Source of the DNA: DASRHY01 sp046765875
Lineage (GTDB): Bacteria > Actinomycetota > Actinomycetes > Propionibacteriales > Kribbellaceae
Length of the DNA: 7,598 nucleotides
Reading direction: 5' to 3'
Assembly: GCA_046765875.1 (NCBI GenBank)
Contig: JBKPSJ010000427.1
Span: forward strand, 1-7,598
Below the pieces are notes generated by a model that saw only the letters and a list, made by a program, of their open reading frames with translations, searched no databases and was not told the DNA's origin. How positions within the stretch are numbered: position 1 is the stretch's first letter; the number at the start of each line of letters is the position of its first letter. The translations under genes were made by a program, and so were the position numbers. This document shows positions 1 to 6,805 of the stretch, piece after piece.

Positions 1-156
1 AACCAGCCGGTGACCTCCATCGTCAACACAATCCGCGACCTGTTCACACAGCAGCCGGTCAGCACCGACATCTGGATCGCCCTCGCCTGGTGCCTCGGCG
101 TCCTCATCATCGCGTACACCCTCGCCACAGCCACCTACCACCGCAAGATCGCCTGA
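1..156 (+). CDS. ABC-2 type exporter permease, C-terminal end (partial)
   Basis: The window opens inside a reading frame that runs 51 codons to a TGA at 154-156. The visible peptide starts with NQPVTSIVNTIRDLF, which matches the conserved segment of DrrB-like ABC-2 permeases (the NPVT..V.A.R.LF pattern just before the last membrane helix). A hydrophobic segment follows (about residues 26-43, IALAWCLGVLIIAYTLAT), and the end is short and basic (YHRKIA), as is usual for this family. The protein would be the membrane half of a drug or lipid exporter, and its ATPase partner should lie to the left, outside the window. The MerR regulator begins 29 bases after the stop on the same strand, so the two are probably co-transcribed. 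The substrate cannot be inferred from this fragment. Confidence 0.8.
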   Translation, partial: NQPVTSIVNTIRDLFTQQPVSTDIWIALAWCLGVLIIAYTLATATYHRKIA

Positions 157-185
157 GGAGTGTCTCCTTCGGGAAGGCTGAGGCC

Positions 186-956
186 ATGCTGACGATCGGA
201 CAGCTGGCGTCCTACGCCGGGGTCACCGTCCGCGCCGTGCGGCACTACCACCAGATCGGACTGCTCCCGGAGCCGCAGCGCGACGCCTCCGGCTACCGGA
301 TCTACGACGCCGCCGCGGTCGTAAGGCTCATCCGGATCCGCACCCTGGCCGAGGCCGGCGTCCCGCTGGCCCGGGTCCGCGAGCTCCTCGACGCCGACCC
401 CGACACGTTCGCCGCCGCGACCACCGAGATCGACCGGCAGCTGCGTGCGCAGATCCGCGCGCTCCAGCAGCACCGCCGGCGGATCGCGGAGCTGGGCTCC
501 GGCGATTCGTTGGCTCTCCCAAGGGAGGTGGTCGACTACCTGGACCGCCTGCGTGCCACCGGAGTCGCGGAGGCGGTCATCGAAGGCGAGCGAGACGCCT
601 GGATCCTGATGGCGGCGCGATATCCCGAAGCGATCCCGGCGATCATGCCCGAAAAGGTGGCCCAGCTGGCCAACCCGAACATCGTGCGGCTCTACCAGCT
701 CATCGGTCGGATCGCAGAGAACTGGGAAGACGAGGAGCTCCTGCACGAGACGGCCGACCTGATGAGCGAGCTGCTCGAGCAGGCGGCGGCCGGCGGGGAG
801 CTGGACCGGCAGGACGAGCTCATGCCCGACGCGGCGTTCATCGCCCTGATGGACTCGTTCGCCGACGCCTCCCACCCCGCCATCGCGCGGCTGCGGGAAC
901 TGATCGCCGAGCGTGGTTGGACCGGGTGGACCCGGATCGAAAAGCGCAAGCCCTGA
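186..956 (+). CDS. MerR family transcriptional regulator
   Basis: The protein has 256 residues. Residues 1-70 form a classic MerR winged helix-turn-helix: MLTIGQLASYAGV, then VRAVRHYHQIGLLPEP, the wing GYRIYD, and a second helical pair ending in GVPLARVRELL. Residues about 75-110 are helical and rich in charged residues and glutamine, the expected dimerisation coil. The C-terminal part (about 115-256) is an acidic, helical effector region with no recognisable metal-binding cysteines, so a multidrug or TipA-like sensing role fits better than metal sensing. The frame stays open upstream to position 90, but I chose ATG 186 because the HTH starts there, a GGGAAGG purine run lies 8 bases before it, and an earlier start would overlap the permease. 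By family knowledge it should bind the spacer of a promoter ahead of the exporter operon, which is outside the window. There is no obvious terminator hairpin after the stop. Confidence 0.92.
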   Translation: MLTIGQLASYAGVTVRAVRHYHQIGLLPEPQRDASGYRIYDAAAVVRLIRIRTLAEAGVPLARVRELLDADPDTFAAATTEIDRQLRAQIRALQQHRRRIAELGSGDSLALPREVVDYLDRLRATGVAEAVIEGERDAWILMAARYPEAIPAIMPEKVAQLANPNIVRLYQLIGRIAENWEDEELLHETADLMSELLEQAAAGGELDRQDELMPDAAFIALMDSFADASHPAIARLRELIAERGWTGWTRIEKRKP

Positions 957-1079
957 GGCGTCACGCCGCGCCAGCACCCGCGTCTGATCGGATGCACCCA
1001 TCTGCCGCTGACAGCGCGAATCAAGCTGCCGATGATCGAGTGCCCGGTTGTCTGTCTCGGGCGCTACTACCGTTAACCC
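957..1079 (+). other. Intergenic gap merR to S1-like gene
   Basis: This 123-base gap has no strong terminator hairpin. Its right end carries a possible promoter for the next gene, listed separately. I see no other feature. Confidence 0.5.
1068..1073 (+). promoter_or_regulatory. Possible -10 box for a leaderless transcript
   Basis: TACCGT fits the actinobacterial TANNNT -10 pattern, and its last base is 7 positions before the A of ATG 1080. No Shine-Dalgarno sequence precedes that ATG, and an in-frame TAA (1074-1076) rules out an earlier start. This arrangement is what leaderless actinobacterial genes look like. There is no good -35 hexamer; TTGTCT at 1048-1053 is only 14 bases away. The assignment is inference from spacing. 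Confidence 0.3.
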
Positions 1080-1541
1080 ATGACAAGGACGCCACCGAGT
1101 CTTCCCGCAATCGCAGGTGCCCTTCGGGATCTGCGGGATCACGCCTATGACCACCCCGAGCAGTGGACTGGCGTCAGCCCAGAGGATGTGTTCCAAGTCA
1201 TGGCCGGGATCGTTGAACGCGCGATCGACGCTGTGACCACACCCGGGAACTTGATCCAATCGATGTCGACGCTTACGGGGCGAAGAATCGCCTTCGTGGT
1301 CACCGGCGCACAACACTATGGCGTGCTCATTCGAACCGACTCCGGTGAGCGGGGCTGGGTTGAGGCCGAGTACATCAGCGAGACAATGCTGCCCCGGCAG
1401 GATTGGCCGCCAGTGGGCACGCATCTGCATGGGCTGGTGCTGGGGCACGCCGGGGATGGCCGCATAAGAGTTTGCCTGCGTGACGTCGATGGCCGGCCTA
1501 GTCCCGACCTATGGCCCCCGGTCCGGCCGGACTCGCGCTGA
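1080..1541 (+). CDS. Hypothetical protein with S1-like (OB-fold) domain
   Basis: The protein has 153 residues. Residues 1-60 are predicted helical and unrecognised (LRDLRDHAYDHPEQWTGV, then EDVFQVMAGIVERAIDAV). Residues about 68-135 look like an S1 RNA-binding OB-fold. A strand pair IAFVVTG..YGVLIRT leads to GERGWVEAEYIS, the position of the family's 'G.VH.SE.S' segment. Then comes VGTHLHGLVLGHAGDGRIRVCLR, matching the usual 'VG..V...V...D.....I.LS.R' ending. S1 folds usually bind RNA or nucleic acid; here that is inferred from pattern only. The start is the first ATG after an in-frame stop, with no ribosome binding site, so translation may be leaderless. It is transcribed in the same direction as merR but 123 bases away, and is probably a separate unit. 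No paralogue or partner is visible. Confidence 0.72.
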   Translation: MTRTPPSLPAIAGALRDLRDHAYDHPEQWTGVSPEDVFQVMAGIVERAIDAVTTPGNLIQSMSTLTGRRIAFVVTGAQHYGVLIRTDSGERGWVEAEYISETMLPRQDWPPVGTHLHGLVLGHAGDGRIRVCLRDVDGRPSPDLWPPVRPDSR

Positions 1542-1800
1542 GCCAGATCCCCCGTCGCACATGACCGTCGCCGGTACGTGTCGGCCGGCAGGCGTAGGCG
1601 CACTCACTTGCCGCAATCCGCGCGCATTCGCACGGTCGCAGATCACCTGGCGGACGAGGCTCGCGCATCACCCCGACGGAGGCACGTCTCTCTTGTGATC
1701 CGGCCAACAGATCCGCGACAACATGTCCGTCAGTTGCCGCGCTACACGCCTAGGAGCCTGCCGACCACCCGAACGAGCGACCAACGCATGGACCGGGCGA
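1542..1800. other. Intergenic region with no recognised gene
   Basis: This stretch of 259 bases lies between the S1-like gene and the minus-strand pseudogene, which converge here. Short open frames exist on both strands but their peptides are low-complexity Arg/Pro-rich readings typical of high-GC shadow frames. I see no clear terminator hairpin and no RNA gene. Confidence 0.4.
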
Positions 1801-2498
1801 TCAGGCAGGGCCGAGCGTTGGGTCGAGGCGGAGCAATCCCTCGGGCAGCGTGTCGGCCCAGTCGGCCATCTCGGCGGTGACCCGGAATGGTTCGGCCGTG
1901 GTCAATGGTTGGGCTTGCTCGTCTGCCCCGCCGATGCCGAACGATTCCAGGCGCCAGTCGCGCCAATGGGCCCGGACGACGCCGTGGACCTCGTCGAGTT
2001 GAGCGCGCGTGAACCGGCTGGGCACCACGCAGAGCTGGTTCGGCAGTTTCGCGGACAACTGCTGGGTCACCGCGTCGGACGTCGGTGGCGGCGACGACGA
2101 GGATCTCCTGGTCTGCGGAGGGACGAAACAGCACCCGGGTGACCACCGCCCCGGACGATTCCAGGTCGCCGATGTGCAAGTGCAGGTCCCCGACCGCCAC
2201 GCCGTGTCGCCAGCCATCGAATGGCGGCGGGCGCGGTGGGTGCGTCCAATCCGGAACCAGCTCCCGAGCAGGGATCTCCGGCGACTGTGCCTCGACCTCG
2301 ATACTGTCGTCGCGCCATGTCCCGGCCACGGACACGAAGCCCGGGACTCGGTTGGCTGCGCAGTCGGCGGGGATTGCCTTGGCGTCGGCCCCGATCAGCC
2401 GGATCGACCGATCTGACTTCGAAGCCGGGCGGTTTGGGGAGCAGATCATCGATGCGGGCCAGGTCCGGCCAATCACCGTCCGGCCGGCCATCTTGCAT
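1801..2498 (-). pseudogene. Frameshifted conserved hypothetical gene
   Basis: Protein-like sequence runs through three minus-strand frames. It starts MQDGRPDGDWPDLARIDDLLPKPPGFEV from ATG 2498. It then shifts (between 2402 and 2414) into a frame reading RLIGADAKAIPADCAANRV, GTWRDDSIEVEAQ and FDGWRHGVAVGDLHLHIGDLE, then VTRVLFRPS and EILVVAATD. It shifts again (2074-2083) into DAVTQQLSAKLPNQLCVVPS, HWRDWRLESFGIGG and VTAEMADWADTLPEGLLRL, ending at the TGA at 1801-1803. Joined, this gives one smooth product of about 230 residues, while each single frame decays into Arg/Pro-rich noise beyond the junctions. The style (GTWRD.., CVVPSR.T..ELD) resembles conserved actinobacterial hypothetical proteins, but I cannot assign a function. 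The original start may lie further right. Two net frameshifts make it non-functional unless they are sequencing errors. Confidence 0.6.
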
Positions 2499-2546
2499 AG
2501 TCGTGACGCGTCCAACGTCGCAACCTCTGGCGGGATCGTCGGCGTG

Positions 2547-3036
2547 ATGCCAGCCGGCGTGTTCCAGCCATCCACTGTCCGGTCCGGCGGTCACGACGCC
2601 GACTTCGACCTGTGGCGCAACATCATGCGCGAGTACTCCGAAGAGTGCCTCGGAAACCCGAGCACTCAGGCGACGGTCCACCAGCTGACTACAACGACGA
2701 GCCGTTCCGCTGCTTGACGCGGCCCGACAGGCTGGTCGAATCCGCTTGCACACCTTCGGGCTCGCGTTCGGCGCGCTCGACCTATGGGGCGCTTTGGAGA
2801 CCGTAGCAGTGATCGATGCAGAGGTCTTCGATGACATCTTCGAACACCTGGTCCACATCAACGATGAAGGCTGGGTCGTGCAAGCTGGCAAGCGCCAACC
2901 CACCGCGCACATCCCCTTCACCAAAGAGGTCATCGAAGAGTTGCACGCCACCAATCGACTTGCCCCAGACACATCTTTTATCCTGCGATCAGCTTGGGAG
3001 CACCGCGAGCTGCTTCTAGCGCCACACCGCAGCTGA
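2547..3036 (+). pseudogene. C-terminal remnant of an XRE-type regulator-like protein
   Basis: Three plus-strand frames hold consecutive pieces of one protein. Frame one (from about 2547) reads AGVFQPSTV and DADFDLWRNIMREYSEECLGN. After a shift near 2655-2665 it reads PEHSGDGPPADYNDEPFR. After a second shift near 2705-2718 it reads LLDAARQAGRIRLHTFGLAF and then GALDLWGALETVAVIDAEVF. It continues DDIFEHLVHINDEGWVVQAG and IPFTKEVIEELHATNRLAPD, and stops at 3034-3036. I recall this 'FQPS..R.DF.LW..ilREYSEE.LG.PEH' plus 'F.D.VFD.lF' pattern from the C-terminal effector region of actinobacterial helix-turn-helix regulators of about 300 residues. That family link is from memory and not certain. The N-terminal HTH half is absent, since 2498-2547 abuts the divergent minus-strand pseudogene. 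The gene is both truncated and frameshifted. Confidence 0.55.
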
Positions 3037-3135
3037 TCGAACGAACCGACCCGCGAAGGAACGGAATCCCCGTCGGTGACGACCGTCCGACAGCCGCACA
3101 GGCCGGAGGAGACGAATCAGATAGCCCGTGCAGTT

Positions 3136-3312
3136 ATGCGCCGCGTAGTTATGGACTCGAACGCGATCGATCCCATCATTGACCTCGCAGGAGCGTACGA
3201 GGTTCTGCGCCTGGCCGTTTGTACCGGCCACCTCGAGATGCTCTTACGCACATGACGGTCGAGGAACTTGCTTCGACAGCAGATCCAGACCGCCGCGCAC
3301 GTCTCCTCTTGG
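3136..3312 (+). pseudogene. PIN-domain (VapC-like) nuclease remnant
   Basis: ATG 3136 opens MRRVVMDSNAIDPIIDLAGA and continues YEVLRLAVCTGHLEML. This is the first strand and helix of a PIN fold, with the conserved first acidic residue at D7 (VVMDSN). At about 3242-3245 the frame breaks, apparently by loss of one base, and ends in TGA 3253-3255. The next frame continues LTHMTVEELASTADPDRRAR, which supplies the second acidic position of PIN domains (VEEL). Likeness ends near 3312. The frame then runs into Arg-rich noise over the neighbouring gene's terminator, with a nominal stop at 3393-3395. A PIN domain should run to about 120-140 residues, so half is missing, including the later catalytic Asp residues. 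By family knowledge these are Mg-dependent RNases, often toxins. No intact antitoxin is visible upstream. A purine-rich GGAGGA at 3105-3110 is 25 bases from the ATG, which is far. Confidence 0.5.
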
Positions 3313-3331
3313 CAGAAAGGGCAGAAACACA

Positions 3332-3354
3332 GCCTCGCCGGGTCGCGGCGAGGC
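3332..3354 (-). terminator. Hairpin terminator of the sedolisin gene
   Basis: A perfect 9-bp GC stem (GCCTCGCCG at 3332-3340 with CGGCGAGGC at 3346-3354) surrounds a 5-base loop. It begins 24 bases beyond the protease stop codon. In the minus-strand direction it is followed by TGTGTTTCTGCCCTTT, a T-rich tail at 3331-3316. Stem strength, position and tail fit an intrinsic terminator. It lies where the PIN remnant loses its homology. Confidence 0.75.
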
Positions 3355-3378
3355 GGCCCGGCGAGGTTGTCGATCCGG

Positions 3379-6300
3379 CTACTTCTTCAGGATGAATGGC
3401 ACCGAGTGCGGCACCGGATCGCCCTGCACGGTGAAGTTCAGGACGTGCGAGCCGCTCGTCAGGCCCTGTGTATCAAGGTTGTACAGATAGCTGGCGCCGG
3501 GAGCGGTGACTGGGCCGTAGAGGAACTTGTTGCCCGGGTTCAAGCTGCCGAGCGGCTTCGCCCGGGCCGCGACGCCGTCGACGGCCGTTGCGGTGACAGC
3601 GATCTCCAGCTTGGACACGTTGTTCCCGGCGTAGTCACACAGCTGCAGCGTGAACGCATAGGCGCGGCCCGACGACGGCTTCGTCGGGTCGTACGCCAGA
3701 CAGATCCGGTAGGTAACCGCGTATCCCGCCGACCAGCTGGACGCGTTGCCGACGTTGTCGGTCGCGTCGACGGTGAAGGTCTTCGACCCTGCGGACGCCG
3801 TGTCGATCGGACTGCCGCTCGGTACCGTACCGGTGCAGGTCGCGACCCCCGAGCCGCCGTCAGCGCACTGGTAGCTCGCCGTGATGGGTTGTGCGAGGAC
3901 GTACTGCGTCGCCGCCACCGGAGAGGTGATCGAGATCGACGGTGCCAGCTTGTCCACCTTGATCGGCCCGACCGGCCCTGCGGCGACGCAGTTCCCGGCC
4001 CGGTCGCAGACCAGCCGCGTGCCGGTATACGCGTTGTCCGTCTCGGTGCCGGCCGGCACGCTGGTGGTCAGCGTGAAGCTCTCGTCGGCCGGGTCGAGAC
4101 CGGACAGGTCGGCCTGATCGAACGCCGCGCAGTTGACGGTGACGTCCGCGCCGTGCCAGGCGGTGTCGGGACTCGCGCAGAAGACGTCCGGCGGCTGGTT
4201 GTCGTAGCAGACCGGGCCATATGTTGCGTCGGGGCCTGTCAGGCCGGAGTTGTCCCAGGCCCGCACGTGGGCGGTATGGCAGCCCGGCCCGGCGGCGGCC
4301 AGGCTGAGCGAACCACCGGATCCGGCCTGTGCCGGCCCGTCGTAGAACGAGTCACCGCTGCCCGGCGTCGCGTGCCCCAGCACGTCCGGGATCGCGCCGT
4401 CCCACCGTGCGGTGTTCCCGGCCAGCCCGACCGCGGCGTTCGTCCCCGCCGGGTTCGGACTGACGTTCGAGAACTGCACTGACCTGTCGGTGTTGTACCA
4501 GGCGTTGGTAGCCGGGCCGGTGAAGGTCGTCTCCGGCCGCACGCCGTGCGTGACCACGTCGATCAGCCCCCAGGCCAGTTGCAGCATGTTGACCGAGCCC
4601 CAGCCCGTCGCCAGGTCGTAGCCCGGTCCGGCGCAGTAGCCGGCGTCGTCCTGCCCGCCGTTGCATCCGGAGGTGATGTCGTAGAACGGATTGCGGCCGT
4701 TCGCCGCACCGTTGGCGGCACCCATCAGCCAGATCATCGCGTTCGGCATCCCGATCGGCGCGCACGGGCCGTTGTACGAGCCGCCGCAGATCTGGCCTAG
4801 GCTCAGCAGGTACGAGTTGACCTGGGCGAAGTACCCGGCGAGTTCCGGCGCGACAATGCTCGTCCCGGCGAGGTTGGTCCAGCCACCCCTGACCCCCCAA
4901 TAGATCTGCTGGGTCTTCCCCGCGTTGAGCGAGATGTCCGGCAGTGCACGTTTGTTGCCACAGGGCAACGACACGACCGACTGCCAGTATCCGGCGGGCT
5001 CCGTGCTCGCACAGCCCCCGCCCCCACCGCCCAGGTTCTGTCCCGGCCAGTCGGTGCCGCCGCAGCCGGTACCGTTCCAGGCGACCTCGCTGCCGTACTT
5101 GGGCTTGCCCGCGTTGTTCGTCAGGCTGAGGGTGGTCCCGCCGGCCGCTACCACGTTCGGGCTCGATGCCGGGAAGTTGACGCTCCTGCCCTCGCAGCTG
5201 TCGGTGGCTCCGTGGTCCCCCGACGCCGCGGCCATGGTCCAGCCCTCGGCGGCCATCGCGTTGATCACGTCGGTGAAGTCGCTGATGCTCGGCGGACCGA
5301 ACAGCCCGCCGTAGTAGTCCTCGTAGGCCCCGAAGCTGGTGCTGGCCGATCGGGCCTGGTCGCGGCTGTGCGCCTCCTCCCAGGCGTCGAGATCGTCCGA
5401 GACCAGCGTCCCGCCGCCCTCATAGGCGTACACGTGCGCAGTATCGAGATAGCTGCCGAAACTGTTCGCGAAGGCCGTGGCCGACTCGATGTCCATCGTC
5501 ATCTCGCCGTCGCAGCACGCCGGATCGTTGAGCTCAACCTGGGTGAGGTTGACCGCCATCCCGTACCTCGCCGCGAAGGCGTTCAGGTCGCTCGGCGCGA
5601 TCTTGTTGGTCCCGATGATCGCGATCGACGTCTGTTTCGGTGAACCACCCGGATCGTGCGCCGGGTTGCAGCAACGGCTGAAGCGCTGCAGTGCCGCCAG
5701 GTCGTACCCCTCCGACGTGAATAGGTCCGGCGCCTCGATGCTCAAGCCGCCGCCGCAGCAAATCTGCGGCTGGATGCCGCCGTCGGACGAATTGGCCGGC
5801 TCGGCGCCGGACCGTTGCATCGCCTCGTTGCGGACGAACGGGCCTGATTTGTACACGGGCGCCGGGACGTCCGCCACGCTCCCCGAGCCCGCCTGTGGAC
5901 GGACCTGGTAGTAGCTGTTCAGGCCCTGCACGTCCTTCACGACGCCGGCCAGGTCATGCGGCACCGCCGGGTCACGATCGTTGGAGAAGAACCTCCGGTC
6001 GCCGAGCTCGTACTGGTTGAGCCGCACGTCGAAGGCCCGTTCGACTGTCGCGACGTCGCCCTCCACATTCAGCGCGAGGTTGTTGCCGAACGAGTGCACG
6101 ACCGACAGGCCGTGCGCCCGCGCGAAGGCGCTCGCCGCCGCCACCTGGCCGTCGGTGGGTGCGTAGCGCGCCTTCCACTGCTCGAAGGTCAGAAACTGAT
6201 GGAACCGCGGCGAGCTGGGATCGACGACGTCGTCCACCAAGCGCTGCAACTCGTCGGAGCGGCGCGGCTGAAGCATCAGGGTCAGCCGCATCATCGCGCC

Positions 6301-6486
6301 CGGATTCAGGCGAGCGAGCGCATGCGCACGCGCGGAGGCGACCACGCCGGGCGTCACGCCGCGGATACGCGAGTCGCCGTCAGCCTGCGGAGGGGTGAAC
6401 CCGCTCAGCGGGACTACCATGAGACCCGCCAGTGCCACGACGACGTAGCGTCCGGGCAACCGGCGAGCACGCGAAGACCATGCCAT
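3379..6486 (-). CDS. Secreted S53 sedolisin (pro-kumamolisin) protease with Ig-like C-terminal domains
   Basis: The product has 1035 residues counted from ATG 6486. Residues 1-35 carry Arg residues then a hydrophobic stretch (YVVVALAGLMVVPLSG), a signal peptide. About 45-195 is a pro-kumamolisin activation domain (SPRFHQFLTFEQWKARYAPT and the VERAFDV segment). About 255-645 is the S53 catalytic domain: E328 and D332 in GEMTMDIES, D424 in AASGDHGA (oxyanion Asp) and S543 in AGTSIVAPELAG, all expected residues present. FPASSPNVVAAGGT is also typical. DITSG (603-607) and AGPGYDLATGWG (619-630) form the C-terminal calcium site. About 650-1035 is Ig-like, with CDRAGN and DNVGN motifs, ending in a PxKF-like domain (LQLCDYAGNN, LNPGNKF). 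The family cleaves proteins at acidic pH after self-removal of the propeptide. A TTG at 6498 opens the same frame, but ATG has a GGGGGGAGAG run next to it, although spacing is short. It is probably transcribed alone. The 24 cysteines are many for this family. Confidence 0.93.
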   Translation of the reverse strand: MAWSSRARRLPGRYVVVALAGLMVVPLSGFTPPQADGDSRIRGVTPGVVASARAHALARLNPGAMMRLTLMLQPRRSDELQRLVDDVVDPSSPRFHQFLTFEQWKARYAPTDGQVAAASAFARAHGLSVVHSFGNNLALNVEGDVATVERAFDVRLNQYELGDRRFFSNDRDPAVPHDLAGVVKDVQGLNSYYQVRPQAGSGSVADVPAPVYKSGPFVRNEAMQRSGAEPANSSDGGIQPQICCGGGLSIEAPDLFTSEGYDLAALQRFSRCCNPAHDPGGSPKQTSIAIIGTNKIAPSDLNAFAARYGMAVNLTQVELNDPACCDGEMTMDIESATAFANSFGSYLDTAHVYAYEGGGTLVSDDLDAWEEAHSRDQARSASTSFGAYEDYYGGLFGPPSISDFTDVINAMAAEGWTMAAASGDHGATDSCEGRSVNFPASSPNVVAAGGTTLSLTNNAGKPKYGSEVAWNGTGCGGTDWPGQNLGGGGGGCASTEPAGYWQSVVSLPCGNKRALPDISLNAGKTQQIYWGVRGGWTNLAGTSIVAPELAGYFAQVNSYLLSLGQICGGSYNGPCAPIGMPNAMIWLMGAANGAANGRNPFYDITSGCNGGQDDAGYCAGPGYDLATGWGSVNMLQLAWGLIDVVTHGVRPETTFTGPATNAWYNTDRSVQFSNVSPNPAGTNAAVGLAGNTARWDGAIPDVLGHATPGSGDSFYDGPAQAGSGGSLSLAAAGPGCHTAHVRAWDNSGLTGPDATYGPVCYDNQPPDVFCASPDTAWHGADVTVNCAAFDQADLSGLDPADESFTLTTSVPAGTETDNAYTGTRLVCDRAGNCVAAGPVGPIKVDKLAPSISITSPVAATQYVLAQPITASYQCADGGSGVATCTGTVPSGSPIDTASAGSKTFTVDATDNVGNASSWSAGYAVTYRICLAYDPTKPSSGRAYAFTLQLCDYAGNNVSKLEIAVTATAVDGVAARAKPLGSLNPGNKFLYGPVTAPGASYLYNLDTQGLTSGSHVLNFTVQGDPVPHSVPFILKK

Positions 6487-6496
6487 CTCTCCCCCC
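6487..6496 (-). promoter_or_regulatory. Ribosome binding site of the sedolisin gene
   Basis: On the minus strand GGGGGGAGAG sits directly before ATG 6486. The GGAG core ends only 2 bases from the ATG, closer than usual, but it is the only Shine-Dalgarno-like run nearby. It lies inside the frame of the alternative TTG start at 6498, which has no purine run of its own. This is why ATG 6486 was preferred. Confidence 0.5.
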
Positions 6497-6502
6497 AAGG
6501 CC

Positions 6503-6544
6503 GTGATCGCACGCGGTCCCGTCCGGCGACGGGTGGCCGATCAC
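6503..6544. repeat. Nested inverted repeat upstream of the sedolisin start
   Basis: The outer arms GTGATCG (6503-6509) and CGATCAC (6538-6544) are exact reverse complements. Inside them, CCCGTC (6518-6523) and GACGGG (6528-6533) form a 6-bp stem with a 4-base loop. The structure ends 17 bases before the protease ATG. It could be a structured 5' leader or an operator, and nothing in the sequence tells which. Confidence 0.4.
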
Positions 6545-6805
6545 CGCGGCCCGTTTCGCAGGATCTCAGCGCTCCGACCGCCGCGACAAGGTTTTTTGTC
6601 CTGCCCTGCGCGAGCAGGTCACGCCGGGCCACTCAGCGGGGCGCTGCGGCGTCGACGATGAAGCCTTGTGCGGTCACGACTGGTCGGACGTCAGCCGCAC
6701 CGAGCCCTTCTGCATCGTGATGCACGGCGAGGTGGCGCCGTTGCGCAGCGTCGTCCGAGCCTGGCGTCCTGAGTCCATGACGCCTACCAACACGTCAGGC
6801 ACAGA
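6545..6805. other. Intergenic region upstream of the protease
   Basis: No gene is convincing here. Two small stem-loops are visible: GACAA/TTGTC around a T-run (6585-6600), and CCTGC/GCAGG with a GCGA tetraloop (6605-6618). A plus-strand frame stays open to a TGA at 6808-6810. It reads CGVDDEALCGHDWSDVSR and FCIVMHGEVAPLRSVVRAW with high-GC third positions. It has no start with a ribosome site, so it is at best a gene remnant. Confidence 0.35.

Noticed and set aside
135..1448. A 437-codon open frame on the minus strand
   Set aside because: It is antisense to merR and the S1-like gene. Its peptide lacks domains and mirrors their codon bias, so it is a high-GC shadow.
2609..2665. REYSEE..LG looks like a Nudix box
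   Set aside because: The Nudix pattern needs REUxEExGU and an upstream Gly and Glu. Here there is one residue too many between EE and G, and the upstream residues are missing.
3268..4482. A 404-codon open frame on the plus strand
   Set aside because: It is antisense to the C-terminal domains of the sedolisin, with Arg/Val/Gly-rich low-complexity peptide and no motifs.
6585..6600. GACAA/TTGTC stem with T-run as a terminator
   Set aside because: The T-run sits inside the loop rather than after the stem, and the stem is only 5 bp.
5956..6720. A 254-codon open frame on the plus strand
   Set aside because: It is mostly antisense to the propeptide and signal peptide of the protease. The peptide shows no family features.
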